Notes: generated by a model from the sequence alone, not told the origin. Shown: positions 44,279 to 56,620, counted from the stretch's first letter. The stretch: 64,000 nucleotides of DNA from Trematomus loennbergii (GCA_012861695.1 JAAOOA010000033.1:13424434-13488433), one strand, 5' to 3'. Numbers and translations: made by a program.

Positions 44279-46012
44279 GTCCAGCACCCTTGTAACAGAA
44301 CGCACTATAACACCAATTTATGAACAGTTTAAGTATCTACCAGAGAATTCACAAGCATTAAGTTATAAGGTTTTTTTTTCTTTTACTGTATTCAAAGGAA
44401 TTCATTTTCGGAAAGTATTTCATATTCAAGTAATAATCCATGATAGTTTCAAATAAATCAAATTATGTTTGTAGATCCTTAACAGTGATACTGCACAATT
44501 GTGATTCTGCCTTTTACCAATAACGGTTACTGGTATATTGCATTCTGGCTCACTGTCACTGTTCTGTGGCTTACTGGGACCTTTTAATAGAATGGGTTTT
44601 CAATCTTAGCCAGTTGGTAATGCTGTGTATGTGTCACACCTGTACTTTTCCTACAGTCTCAAAAGTCAAAGGGTCAGTTGGGAAAAAGGTTTGTCAGCAA
44701 CCTCTCGTGGATTAGCTCTCAAACAGTATTTCAAGTTTAGCTACCAATCTGACCTTTGCATTGTATGGCTTGGTGGTCCCTCAAAAGTCTTCCCAATCAA
44801 AGTATAGAGCCAAGGACCAAAAATCCGTAAACTTAATTGATCCATTTCACTGCTTTTAATCCGAAGGGAAAAGTTTGCAGGGCTTTTCACCTGCTCACTA
44901 GCTTTTTTTGTTATTCTGCAGCAATGATGATGAATAATAACAACTATCCGTAGCCCTAGAATACCATGTTTTATTGATAGCAGGTGCTTAGCAGAGCAAA
45001 ACAAAAGGGGGGGGGGGAGAGCTTTCCTCCTTTATTCAAGAGTGCTGCTTTATCTGAAAGAAACACTCAGATAAAGGCCTAACATTAAAGCCTGGTAGAA
45101 TACTTTTTTTTTCTATATACATACATATTTTCCTACTAGAGAGTAAAATGACAAAATGAGCAAAAATAAACAAATGTAAACAAAATAAATACCATATGTA
45201 CTGCAGATGCGGAGGTGCATAGGAGGCGATGGGATACAGCTTTTAGTCAGTATCCAAAAGGTCACACGTCCAATGATATCCAATGCTTCCATCACTCTTT
45301 AGTTTGAAAATCTTTTTAATTTCTTGATGACCTTGGCCAAGTTTATGTGAAATGGGAAATTAACAGTCATTATTATCCATCTTCCTTGCACAGACTCGAT
45401 CAATTAATTCCCCATTGCTTACAGCGCAAGTCTTGAGAACTTGTATTCAGATTGTAAACTCTAAATCAAAATTAAATCCCATCAAGTCATTTTAGATCTG
45501 TTACTATTTTCGAATTGTTAAAAGGTTTAGGGTAAGACTCTGTGGCTCTTGTGTTGTGATGTGACAGTCTGCACTGCCATACGATAGACTGCTGATGTCA
45601 CTACTTTATGCAATATTTTATTAGCTGTAGCTGAAATAAGGTGTGTATAGACAGATCCCGAATGGTTTTAATAGAAAATATATATAAACTTCTCCCTTTT
45701 GGTTTGGAGTTTTTCTCAAAGGGGAATATAAGACACAGAGCACATAAATATGCTGTAGTAGACAGTAAAATGTAAGTAAAAAAAATCTGTGTTTGTGTGT
45801 GTGTTTGTGTGTTGTTTCTTTATGGCCTTTTTTTTCTTTGCCCATTGAAACACCTGCTTTGAATCAGCATCATTAGTTGTTTCCAGCCATTCAGCTCCCT
45901 CTCTGTTCCCAGAGTTTCTCTCCCGCCTGTTCTCCTACTTAATTACTTTATTTGGATGTGCGCGACCACTATGCATAATTTGTCCTGCCTAATCACCTCA
46001 TTCCCCTCACCT
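44279..46012. other. No supported feature
   Basis: AT-rich; short G-run at about 45008-45018 and GT tract near 45795. No coding or repeat boundaries recognised. Confidence 0.4.
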
Positions 46013-47301
46013 GGGCCTCATTTATAACGCCTTGCGTAGGATTGACGTAGGAAGGTTGCTTACGTAGTACAAAGCACAAAAATAGGTACATACATTTTCC
46101 GCCATTTTCCGATTCACAAAACATTGCGTACCGGCGAGAGAAGTGCGTACGGCACTTCCTACGCCTGTTTCCCTTTATAAATCACAATCGACTCGTAACG
46201 CCCATATTTGCCTATAAATAGTCAAAGAAACGCCCATTCATTCATTCATTTTGACTGACTGCATGAAGAAGATCGCAGGAAATGACGATAGAACAGCTAA
46301 AAAAGACATCTCACACCGTGTCAGATTTTGGTTATTGTGGGGAGGTCGAGATAAATCATATTGTTTGGTGGATGCAGTTTGAACCAGAGTAGCAGCATGG
46401 AGGTCGGATCGTCACCAAAATAAATAAATAAGTGGTCCGAAAAAAGTTAATGGCAAAAAAAATACACATAACCTTCCTCAGGCAGTGTGTTTGTCCCGGG
46501 GACAGGAGACCCCCCTTGATGAGAAACTGTAAGAAATGATCGGGGAATCCCTCCGGAGTGGAGTCATGACGACTGGATCTGAATTATTTTGTTGTATTTG
46601 GTGGTTTGTGTTCCAGCTGTCGATCAGCAACTATATATCCATAATCCACCAGTTAAAGGAAATACAACTAATGGTTGTGTTATATTAGCTGTACAATTTA
46701 CCACATATGGTGTTCTTAGTTTCCATACCTCCTGTGTTTTACGAGCGACTTATCAAGTCTTGGCAAACGGCATAAAACACGATTAAACGTGATAGTATAT
46801 AAAACCATGCTCGTATCTACAACCTATAGAAATGCAAACGGCGTCAGTTTAGACGTTATTCTGTCCTCCTGCTTACCGCATCATTTATGAGAAAACATTT
46901 CATAACATTAACACAACATATGGTGGTTTTAAATAACATATCCGTATTTATTTATTTCTCCAAGTTATGTTTTTGTGTGCACTGAGGAGTCTCAAACAGG
47001 CGTTTGTTTAATCATTTTAAGATTGGCTTTAATCAATGTTTGAAAATGAATTCTTCATATATGATAAATGAGAGGTAACATTTTATTTATTTCCACATAT
47101 TTCTCTCCATTCTTCCTTCTGCCAACGGTGTCGCAGTTTCTCGTCTCTCCCGTTGTTGTGCTTAGTGCGTACGCATGGGTTAGAGTTTGCGTGGAGGACC
47201 GCACATTTTCCCGTCAAGTTAGTATTTTATAAATCGCAAACATTGCGTAGAAACTGGCGTACGCCATATTTTGAGCGTATATCCCTTTATAAATGAGGCC
47301 C
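46013..47301. mobile_element. Non-autonomous DNA transposon with 'GGCCTCATTTATAA' ends
   Basis: Inverted ends GGGCCTCATTTATAA and TTATAAATGAGGCCC, with subterminal GCGTA/TACGC words repeated at both sides (ttgcgtaccggcg, gtgcgtacgg, gcgtacgcatg). CCTG abuts both ends, so the duplication is CTG or CCTG; the exact ends are ambiguous. The left interior (46260-46500) may be a relic of a Myb-like gene, but frames are broken. Superfamily most likely PIF/Harbinger; this is inference. Confidence 0.72.
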
Positions 47302-47539
47302 CTGAGCTTCTCCGCCTATCTCTCCACCTGAACTTCATCACTTCTTCAGATTAGTTCTATCTCACACAGGCTCCGCCCTCTACTGGACTCTATGGATACT
47401 ACTCAATGATACACAAGCGTTCACACTCTGAAGTTGTATAAACGTAGCCGGCCAATCAGGGCAAGCCTACCTGAATGCGCTCGCAGGCTCACAGTATTCA
47501 CAACCATCAGTCTGAATCAGCACATTGCCTGCGAAAAAA

Positions 47540-48445
47540 TTATTATTATATGTTAACTATGAAACAGTTAATGGGGCTAGTGCAGCCAGGCGATTGGTTC
47601 ACAACCATCGATCTGAAGGACGCTTACTTTCATGTCGAAATTGCTCCAAAGCACAGAAAGTATATTGCGTTTTGCCTTCCAGGGGATAGCCTACGAGTAC
47701 AACAGACTCATTTCATTTCATTTCAAACCTTTATTTATCCAGGTGTATCCATTGAGATCATTGATCTCTTTTTCAAGGGAGACCTGCTCAAGTACTTTAG
47801 GTTCCACATGAAACATAAAAACATAAACAGAATAACAAAAAGGACATCATCCAGCATCATTCCAGGGATTACAATTTACATAACTATCCACATGAACAGG
47901 TACCAACAGCTTCCGATTGAGTAACATCCAACCGAGCTTTAAAAACATTTAGTGGCACCAGATTGCTCAGTTTCCATTTCAATGGCAGACTATTCCAAGA
48001 CAGTGGAGCTGCGCATCTAAAAGCTATCTTCCCTAAGACAGTCCTAGCAGTTGGCACATTTAATAAAACCACAGCATGCAATCTCAGGCAGTAGCCACTT
48101 ACAATTCGCCGTGAGATCAGGGAGCAGATGTAGGATGGAAGTTTCCCTAACATGGCTTTGTATATCAAAATGTACCAGTGACTGAGCCTCCGTACAGTTA
48201 GCGAAGGCAAACCAGCCCTTGCATACAGGGTACAGTGATGGGTTAATGCTTTACAGTTTGTCACAAATCTCAGTGCACTACCGTTCGCCTACTCCCTATC
48301 CCCACGCATGTTCAGCAAATGTGTGGCCACAGCGCTTCAGCCGCTTCGCGACCATGGCATGAGGGTTTTCTTTATCTGGACGATCTCATAGTCATGGCCA
48401 GGTCCAGGGAATGGGCAATGTTCCATACAGCCCAATTGATGTTTG
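47540..48445 (+). pseudogene. DIRS reverse transcriptase fragment, split by a LINE insertion
   Basis: Left part: LMGLVQPGDWFTTIDLKDAY then HVEIAPKHRKYIAF, the DIRS RT motif A region. After a one-base shift it reads GIAYEYNRL and stops at the insertion (47708). It resumes at about 48277 with LPFAYSLSPRMFSKCVATAL, then after another one-base shift reaches FYLDDLIVMARSREWA, with YLDD as catalytic motif C. RT copies the element RNA. Two frameshifts plus the insertion make it non-functional. Confidence 0.85.
47709..48276 (-). mobile_element. 5'-truncated LINE 3' end inserted in the DIRS RT
   Basis: The minus strand encodes the extreme C terminus of a non-LTR RT ORF2 (LTVRRLSHWYILIYKAMLGK, then PTARTVLGKIAF, then AAPLSWNSLP and LNVFKARLD) at 48264-47884. 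A non-coding 3' region follows and ends in a short tandem tail GAAATGAAATGAAATG at 47709. Flanking ACT repeats (47706-47708, 48277-48279) may be a minimal target duplication. Tandem-repeat tails and short duplications fit CR1/L2/Rex-type LINEs. Confidence 0.78.
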
Positions 48446-48710
48446 TGTGCTTTGGGGATGGTGTGGCCGGTAAAGCTCTGTCCAAGAAACGCCTGACAGG
48501 ATGGCTCTGCGAGTGCATTTCACATGCCTATGGGCAGGCGGGGAGAGCCTTCCCCACTGGGGTCCGTGCACACTCTACACCTGGTATGGCTGTGTCAACA
48601 GCCTTGTTCAACGGCGTGAGTGTGGAAGACATATGCACGGCAGCGTCTTGGTCTACGCCAGGCCCCTTCATAAGGTTTTATCTCTTGAACATGTCTGGCT
48701 CCTTTCATCG
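48446..48710 (+). pseudogene. DIRS tyrosine recombinase, C-terminal fragment
   Basis: The frame reads FGDGVAGKALSKKRLTGWL, then GVRAHSTPGMAVSTALF, then GVSVEDICTAASWSTPGPFI and RFYLL. In DIRS recombinases the box reads R-A-H-S-T-R and carries the HxxR catalytic motif; here the Arg codon is CCT (Pro) at 48580-48582. The final Tyr (RFYLL) is kept. The enzyme would integrate circular DNA copies; this one is a fragment fused to the RT by a deletion. Confidence 0.82.
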
Positions 48711-48897
48711 TCTGTGCTTGCTGGGGCAACACAGAACACATTTTTACTTGCAAAATTATCTTTTAAATTGACAAACATCAGATGTGAAATTCGTGGCACA
48801 ATTCAAACGGGATCGAAAGATAACCTTTCTCTCGCCATTGAATTCAATACATAATTTTTCTGAAATAAGGTCCCATGGAGGTCCACCGGAAAGGGAG

Positions 48898-49293
48898 GGA
48901 CTTCGCCTCTCTATAAAACCCACCCATTTAGAGGGAAGATATGATTGGTCAATTGTACTGTCATTTGACATTACTCTCTCGTTCAGTTACTATAGCTGGG
49001 CCCTCTGTGAATTCATAGCAGGACCACCAATCAGCTCCTGTCTTCACAGTAACTCGCAGAGACGAGCTTCTTTCATTTAACCCTTCACATTCCAACAGAA
49101 ACTGAATAGGCAGATTCGAAGGATTTATTTACTTGGAAATGTTATTTTAAATACAATTAAATCAAGTTATTTTGGTAAAAACTAATGGAAAATATAACTA
49201 AAAAAATATTTGTATATATATATTTCTTAATGTTTTTAAATATTATTTTGTAGAATATCTTAGGCCCTCAGAGAGGGCCACTGCTTCTTACAA
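48898..49293 (-). mobile_element. Partial copy of the 54345-55061 hAT MITE
   Basis: 'cacccatttagagggaagat', 'gtcatttgacattactctc', 'tcagctcctgtcttcac' and 'atatcttaggccctcagaga' match the minus strand of the MITE at 54345-55061 in order. The right end reads GGGCCACTG, a shortened terminus. The left boundary, next to the DIRS remnant, is unclear. Confidence 0.7.
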
Positions 49294-51150
49294 TGTTTTC
49301 TCTTTCGAGCACACCCACTATTAAGTGAAAAAAGCACTAAGTGGGATGTGGAGGTGGGGAAAGAAAAAGGAAACACCAAAGGGATGTAGAAATGGAGGGT
49401 GGAAGAATACGAGGCAGGCAGATATCACAGGTATGGGTAGGATGTAGCTGAGATAATATCCGTTTGAGCTGAAGTGGGGTTGGGAGGAAGCTAATCATTT
49501 TCTGCATGAATCGGCTTGGTTCATCATAGTTATCTGGGGAAATGTGTCAGTAACATTGTGCTTGTGCATGTGTGTGTGATATGATAAACATTTGCTTCTG
49601 TTGCTGATTCCAGCTTCGCCCAAACAGCCCCCATCAACTCGCATTAACTCAGGCTTCCGGCAGCTTCTCCTTGAAATCTCGTGGTGCAAAGTGGACTCAC
49701 ACACACGCTCACATACTGTGTGTAAGTGATTACATCAGGTTTCTCCCATACCACTGGGCATTTCCTGAAAGGAGAAGATTTGATTAATTCAGCAGCTTTT
49801 TCTGAGGTTATCATCCAGGTTTGGCTGGCCGAGGAAAGGGCTGTGGGAGTATGTTTTCACCTCTATTTGGTTCGTTAAACCACATAAATGAAAGGAGGCG
49901 CAATAATATGCACTGCAAACTTTTCATGGGGACCCAGTTCTTCTATACAGAAGAAGAAGAAAACAACTTGATTACATAAACTCTGTATGTTCATCAAAGC
50001 TCCTGGATATTCAAGAGCATTACATCAGGACGTAAAGTTTTCTGTCAGCGTATTAGAGAGGATCTGTAGCTAAGCTAATGTTTCAAGATCCCCTCAACTC
50101 CAAAAATATGTTTTTCTTCTTTTTAAATATATCGTCTGACCTTGATTATACTGTCACTGCTGTTTTTATTTCTTAATGAATATCAGGCCGAAAAGAGCCA
50201 TGTAAGCTCAGCTAAATTGAAAATCACCAAACATGGATGGCAACAGTCTCGAAACATTACCTCCATCACATTTACCAAACAGAGGCAAACCGTTTTCCTT
50301 CCTTGATCATTAAGAAACAGTTTTCTATCACTTGAGCTAGCATCTCCTGCCTGCTTCCCTTAAGCAGGTCAAAGGAGGTGAGACAAATCCATTGAGGAGC
50401 TCTCCACATACATTTGATTTAACTTCACCATTTATACAGATTGTACCCATACCAGCAGCGCTGAAATTGGATGTAAATGAAAATAAATAACCATTTCAAG
50501 ATTTGCTTCAACGGCGAAAACAAATTTTGTCAGCAGAATGGGTGACCCCACTGTGGCACCGAGTGTGCAGCAAAGCTATTTAAATTACACAAGTACTGCA
50601 TCAGCCGAGGCATTCACGTACACAACAACACAAAGAAAGAAAAAACGACACTGTCTTGGTAGAAGGAAAAACGCAATCGTGGATTTAGCTCACAAAATCC
50701 AGAATCCAAGACATATTGTATACCCTCTCATTTAGGCTCAGCAATTAAGTCAGTGCTCAAGCTACAAAGACAATGGATAAACAAAAGCAAATTAAAAGGG
50801 AGAGGCCCTCGCTGATACTAAATACTCCATAAAACTTATTTCAACCTCAAATGTCTCCAATTGTCTATGACAGACAAAATTAAACAACACGGCATTGTGG
50901 AAGCAAAGAAAGGTACAGATAGAAATTCTGAACAAACATTTTTATAGGGGGAGGCAACAGAGGATGCATGGTTAGAAAGACAAAAGAAAAAAATAATGAG
51001 AAAAAAATCTAAATGGAGTGACGTACAAAGATAATTAACCCAACAATGTGTGAACATCTTGCTGCCAGGAAAGACAGATGTAGATTTTCTCAGATAATTC
51101 CACCAGCTCTTCTTCTTCTACACTGTTGGGCTGTTTGATTGTGATTCATC
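49294..51150. other. No supported feature
   Basis: AT-rich; open frames up to 73 codons without domains. No terminal repeats recognised. Confidence 0.4.
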
Positions 51151-51158
51151 ATTCTGGC

Positions 51159-51962
51159 TAGGGATGTCCCGATCCGATCACGTGATCGGGGATCGGAGCC
51201 GATCACGTGATTTTCACGTGATCGGCGATCGGGAGAAAAAAATCGGGGATCGGAATTTTTTTTTTTTTTTTTTTTTTTTTTATAAAATATTTTTATACAT
51301 TTTATTTAATGTTACAAAACAAAAATGACCATGTTCACGTCTTAAAGTCATCCTGAGGCCTTAGTTTTGGGTTAAAATTACACAACATCATGTATGTGTT
51401 GCTTCTTTTGGGCTTGTTTTCATAGACCTGGTTGCTTATTTCTCTCAAATCTGGCAACAGAGTGGGCAGGGCGCAGTGTCTAATAGTAGCAGTAAGCTAA
51501 CAAGAGGCTACGTTCAGCTGGTGACTCGGGAGTCGGGACAGAGAAAATGTCAGGAGTTTGGAAGTATTATAAAATTGAAAGCGAAGGCAGTGTAACAGCC
51601 AGATGCAATGTTTGCAAGGCGGAGGTTCCGCGTGGTGGAAAGAACAGAGCTACGTTCAACATGACCAATCTAATACAAACACCACCAACAACAACACGAC
51701 GAGTACACAGCGGCCACTCAGGTAACGGCACTGAAACAACCGACACTTTCAGAGACTTTTAAAAGGAAAGAGAAACTACCCCAGAACAGCCAAGATAGCT
51801 GAATTCATCGCGTTGGATGACCAGCCGTTATCTGTTACCTTTTTTTTTCCTCTTAATGCATTGCATAAAGATCGGATCGGGAAAAATCGGTATCGGCAGA
51901 TTGTCAAAATCAAATGATCGGAATCGGATCGGGAGCAAAAAAAGGTGATCGGGACATCCCTA
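51159..51962 (+). mobile_element. Non-autonomous hAT element with BED-finger ORF, copy B
   Basis: A perfect 8-bp duplication ATTCTGGC (51151-51158, 51963-51970) flanks the same TAGGGATGTCCCGATC ends as copy A (5681-6479), in opposite orientation. It is 804 bp long. The GATCACGTGATCGG subterminal palindromes, A/T homopolymer and BED ORF are all shared. Where I compared them the copies differ at only a few positions. Confidence 0.93.
51547..51762 (+). CDS. Short BED-type zinc-finger ORF inside hAT copy B (71 aa)
   Basis: Same start and length as in copy A, differing at two residues that I can see (FNMTNL for FNTTNL, HSGHSG for HSSHSG). It has the CNVC half of a BED finger without the His ligands. 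After the frame change, the other frame continues ZBED-like (KQPTLSETF). It is the sole coding relic in the element. Confidence 0.6.
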   Translation: MSGVWKYYKIESEGSVTARCNVCKAEVPRGGKNRATFNMTNLIQTPPTTTRRVHSGHSGNGTETTDTFRDF

Positions 51963-52490
51963 ATTCTGGCAATGAATGTTTGGAGCTTGCAATTAAATCT
52001 CAGCAGGGGCCAAACCAGAACAATGTGTTGGCGAGTCAACTACTCTCACATATTGTTGTGGAGCTTTACCTTTGCGATTATATTCAATATCAATAACATT
52101 AAGGACACAAAATCACAAGTGAGACCAAAACTTTGAGTAGTGCACTGAGGGAAAAGTAAAGGCAAAACTAGGCTTAAGCTTAAATGTGTTTTAAGCCTAA
52201 CCCTAACAGGAAGTGAAATCTAGAACTGCTGCAATAAGGTTAATAAGTGAACAAAACAGACGCGGCCCCCTTTTATAAATGGTGCAAAAAAAACCTCATA
52301 TAAGGGCCATTCTATCGAATTGGACCAAAGTCAGGTTGGAAATGTTTTGAAATTTTGAATGTTTTTTTCCCAAAACTTTGTCCATATATATTTTGTAACA
52401 TATCTAAATTACACATATCTAGTAAAAGAACCGTACATTTTTATATCGTATTTTCAGACTGTATTGGAATGTTCTTCCTCTACCAAAAAT

Positions 52491-53587
52491 GGTCACTACC
52501 GAAACATAGTACATACACTGTAGTAAAAAAGTATTATATTAACCTGTTAAGATTGTTTTACCTTCCCTTCTCTAAATAGTATTTTAACAAATATTTTTTG
52601 AGGGTTTTCATAATTAAATTAATAAAGTGAATTTTAAATCAAATTTCAAAGTTCAATTTATACAATTCATAAAAATCATAATGCAAACTTTCTTTGTAAA
52701 ATGCATAATACTGATCATATTGATTCCAGAGTTGATGATTGTTGAAATTGAACATAAACCAATCAGTATCATATCATTTTAGTTGATAACTCAATATACT
52801 TAATTGTTTACAAAACATCCAGTGTTTCGGTAGTGACCACAGTATTTTGTTCTCAAGGTTGTATCATATTCCCACCTTATTGCTTAATCTTAACTCATAA
52901 CATGCCTTATGTTGAAGTGTGAATGTTTGAAGCTACTGACCCAGAATCAGCACTTTAGTAACAGGCTGAAAAGAGGGGAATGAGGCTAGAATGCATGATA
53001 TGTTTGGTATTTTGAGCAAAACACTTCATAGACATGTTTTTTATATATCTGAGACCTATAATATATGCCTAACAATAGTATAATAAGCGACCTTTAAAGT
53101 AACACACTGATTTTCAGACTTTAAAAACATGTATTTCAAAATGGTGGGATTTACCTGCTTACCATTCCATTTTGTCACCGAAACGATCATGTCAATTACC
53201 GAAACGTAACCATATGTTTTGGTAGTGACTGTTTCAGTAGTGACGATTCTAGCTAAAATTGAGCATAACTAAAGAATGCTAGCAAGTACATAGCATACAC
53301 TTTTTGAAGAGGTTTACACACATAAAAACCTAATACTTTGCATAAAACCCCGAAAAAGTTTACTTAATTGAAGATAATATGTGTTCGTGCAGTGCCAATT
53401 CTTAAGGTTACACGCCGATTTTCAGATTTTGGAACAGATTTATATCAAAAGTATGGGATATAGCTACTTGCCATTCAGCCATGAGGGACAGGGATGCAGT
53501 GTCACTGCCTAGTCAAAAATGCAGGGGTGTGGCTAAAAACCAGGCTCACCCATTGGACTAAAACCCCTTGTGTTTCGGGTAGTGACA
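52491..53587. repeat. Degenerate long-period repeat carrying a TTTCGGTAGTGAC motif
   Basis: The motif TGTTTCGGTAGTGACC occurs exactly at 52822-52838 and inverted at 52491-52506. Variants occur at 53176-53185, 53197-53211, 53217-53231, 53232-53245 and 53571-53587, in both orientations. Around it, 'gattttcaga' to 'cttaccattc' at about 53110-53170 and 'gattttcaga' to 'cttgccattc' at about 53422-53475 form a diverged direct repeat with a period of about 310 bp. There is no coding frame and no known family. Confidence 0.6.
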
Positions 53588-53860
53588 TGAAAACTGGGGA
53601 CATGATTTTTTGAGTATAGTTTTTTTAACTTCTGTTTGAATGTAATCATAAAGATCTTCTAAATACACGCGCTAGTGAGCATGCTCAAGAACTGTTCACC
53701 GGATCGCAGCGGGGTTACTGTGCAGAGCACATAAAGCAGACCCTTCACGCGATAGCGAGGGGTAGAGCGAGGGATCGCAGATGCCGTCGTGCTCACGGAC
53801 GGATACAAACAATTAAACCTAAATGGCTCGCGAATTATACTTTGTAAAGTCTATGTGTGG

Positions 53861-53882
53861 GATGCGAGTTCTTATGCAACTC

Positions 53883-53887
<5 letters not shown>
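53861..53887. repeat. Inverted repeat GATGCGAGTT, 7-nt loop
   Basis: Perfect 10-bp arms at 53861-53870 and 53878-53887 (AACTCGCATC), immediately left of a (CT)n array. Confidence 0.85.

Positions 53888-53930
<43 letters not shown>
53886..53930. repeat. (CT)n microsatellite
   Basis: About 22 CT units. The Ser/Leu frames over it are artefacts. Confidence 0.96.
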
Positions 53931-53932
<2 letters not shown>

Positions 53933-54344
53933 GTTGGTGCGCAAATACGCTTTTTTTCAAATGATCCGGTGCTCTTGTTTTTGGCGGGGCATGCGCATCT
54001 GCGCACCAGTTATGTGCAGCCCTGCCTATAAATGATGTTTTTGTATATATTAAGCTTATCACTATCTAATTTAATGCCTTGTGTTTAAATAGACCATAAC
54101 ATATTCTTAGTAATATCTATGTCTGAATACTTAATTGTAGTAAATAAACACTTCAGGGGATATATTTTTGAAAATAAATCAATGCAGAAATATGTTTTCA
54201 AGCTCAATCTAAACACGCTTTAAAGAATATTCTATGCTTTTTTTCTCCAATGGAGATATATGGCAGGGAAAGGCGATTCTTCACTATTAAAGCAGATGTA
54301 TCATTAAAACCAAGCAGCATGATGATGCCCTGTAGGGTCTCAAC

Positions 54345-55061
54345 CAGTGGCGAGCCGTCAGAGCCCTCTCGGCCCTCTCTGAGGGCCTAAGATATTCTAC
54401 AAAATAATAGCTTTTTTTTTTGTTTTTTTTTGTTATATTTTTCATTAGTTTTACCAAAATAACTTGATTTAATTGTATTTAAAATAACATTTCCAAATAA
54501 ATAAATCCTTCGAATCTGCCTAAGCTCGTCTTGGTCTCTGCGAGGTGAAGACAGGAGCTGATTGGTGGTCCAGCTATGAATTCACAGAGGGCCAGCTAGG
54601 GTAACTCAACGAGAGAGTAATGTCAAATGACAGTACAATTGACCAATCATATCTTCCCTCTAAATGGGTGGGCTTTATTTTGGCGGACTTTATGACAAGT
54701 TCCGCCTGCTGGGAAGTTTATGCATGTTTTATAACAACGGGTCAAGATTTCCATAGCAACAACAACTTCCTGTCAACAGCGTAAACTCTCCTTCAAAATA
54801 AAAGCATGTCCATACAAAATAGGAAGCCAAGCGAAATTACACTTAAGACATATACAACTGCAACGTAAGTAACAAACACAATATCCTTTTCAATTTCACA
54901 GAACACAAATTGGGTTATTTACAGGTGTTGTTTTGTGTGGTAGAGGGTAGCAGTCATTGATGCGTTTTGCACCCCGCTGAAGTATACGCTGTGACGTAAT
55001 AATTTTTTTTTTTTTTAGGGAAGGGGGGGGGCCCAGGTATATAAGTCACGGCTCGCCACTG
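54345..55061. mobile_element. hAT MITE with CAGTGGCGAGCCG ends
   Basis: A perfect 8-bp duplication GTCTCAAC (54337-54344, 55062-55069) and inverted ends CAGTGGCGAGCCGT and ACGGCTCGCCACTG identify a hAT element with typical CAG...CTG termini. The 717-bp interior has no transposase. A partial copy is at 48898-49293. Its segment at about 54720-54920 also matches the interior of another element at 60117-60325. Confidence 0.93.
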
Positions 55062-55069
55062 GTCTCAAC

Positions 55070-56049
55070 CCAGCACCTATGTTCCCCCCAACCTCCACCC
55101 CCACTTCACCTGGTAAAGTTGTTTCCCGGTTGATTGATCATAATGAAGGTGGGCTTGAAATGGATTGCGTGCATTGAGGACAGCATGCTGGCCTCTGACG
55201 TTGGCTGTCAAACCAGAGCTAAAAGATCAGGGATAGTGGTCTACTCTGATTCATCAACCCCTTTCCCATCCAGCCACCCTTCACCCTCCACGCAACCTGC
55301 TCATTAACAGCCTGGTTGAATTACGGATGGCCTCGCTCAGCCAGGGCCACACACAGGAGATTATACTCACTTATGTCACCTCTGTCTTGTTCCCATTTTT
55401 CTATACTGCTAATGGATGTTTCATTTTCAATTTCTTTCGTTTCTTTCCTTCACCTCCTGTCCATGTCATGTCACCTTCACTCACACAACTGTGTTTCTTG
55501 CTCAACCTCCGCTGTCCTTTTTCTTCTCTATTCCCTTTCATATTTCTCATTCTCACCCTCTGTCTTCTCTCCAGTAAGCTTGTTAATGATCTCATCCCTT
55601 CATCACTCCTTGTTTCTTACATGTCAGTCACCCTGCTCACCTCTCAGCATTTGTCTCACCCCTTCATTGCCTTTACCTCCATCCAACTCATTTGTCCAGG
55701 CCTCCACAGCCTGACCGGTCTCCTGCCACTGTTATTAACCATTTCTCTACTCAGTGCCACCATGTTTTTACATCAATGTTATTCGCCTCATATACTGTAT
55801 CTACTGTCTACTGTATATGTGTTATTGCATTTTTTTTAATATTAAGTTCTTGTGAAGACACCTAAACTATGTTCATAAAATCAGCAGAAAAAATCTCTTC
55901 TCACTTCCTTCCAAGAACGTAGAGAAGCTTTCAAAAACCCAAGTACTCCAAGTAACAATATATAACATTGCAACATAGATTCTTTAAAATGTTCCTACTA
56001 TTTTATCTTTTTGTTGTAACCAATTTTTATTATTTTCTTTAGAATGCAA
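55070..56049. other. Pyrimidine-rich stretch, no gene
   Basis: 55370-55760 is strongly C/T-rich on +, which opens long Ser/Phe/Leu frames (132 and 170 codons) in two registers. Neither has a domain or gene-like composition. Confidence 0.5.
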
Positions 56050-56620
56050 AATGAAAAGGACAAAGAATGTGTGGGCTATCAACAACAACCAGAGAAGGAC
56101 AATTAATATTATAAAGATGGTGGTTGCCCCACAATTTAATTATATTTCTATGATGATAGCGGTAACTATCTCTGACGGAATTTTCAAACAATATAATTAC
56201 CTGATTAGGGAATTTAAATTGTTTAAAATGGGCTTAACTCAGGACAATAAATGTTGGAAATGTAATAAAGAAGTGGGAACATGTCTTCATGCTCTATGGG
56301 ATTGCAATGGTACTTTCTTTTTGGAAGGTGGTATTAAAAAACCTTTAAGGGTGGCTCAGAAAACCTCTACCAGAATCGCCACAGCTCTGTTTGCTAGGGA
56401 ACAAGTATTGTGCCACCAGGCCTGACTAAATCAGAACTTAGACTGACTTTAACAGGTTGTATTGTAGCTGCCAGGCTTATTCTGCGCAACTGGAAGAGCC
56501 CACATAAGCCAGAGTTTACAGAATGGCTTACGGAATGTGGCACATCTTCTTGGCCTATATCAAAGGAAGTATATTTGTATATGTATATATTTGTGTATAA
56601 TATATATTTGATGTAAATGT
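56050..56620 (+). pseudogene. L1-type LINE ORF2 C-terminal remnant
   Basis: The plus-strand frames read VAPQFNYISMMIAVTISDGI then FKQYNYLIREF, typical of the region after the fish L1 RT. The C-terminal zinc knuckle follows: CWKCNKEVGTCLHALWDC (C-x2-C-x8-H-x4-C). After a one-base shift near 56410 the tail reads LTLTGCIVAARLILRNWKSP then FTEWLTE. Sequence between REF and the knuckle is deleted relative to what I expect of the family. The rest of ORF2 is missing upstream, so it is a 5'-truncated, internally deleted copy. Confidence 0.78.

Larger units (their letters stand above)
47540..48710 (+). mobile_element. Collapsed DIRS-type retroelement (RT and tyrosine recombinase remnants)
   Basis: Two domains typical of DIRS elements lie in order on +: a reverse transcriptase and a tyrosine recombinase C terminus. 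The central part (rest of RT, RNase H, methyltransferase-like and recombinase N terminus) is deleted, with the junction near 48445. A 5'-truncated LINE is inserted in the RT at 47709-48276. The split direct repeats of DIRS were not identified. This is a dead remnant. Confidence 0.82.

Noticed and set aside
55316..55839. Two overlapping plus-strand frames of 132 and 170 codons, hydrophobic and Ser-rich
   Set aside because: The DNA is pyrimidine-rich, so stops are rare in several registers. No domain, and both registers are equally open.
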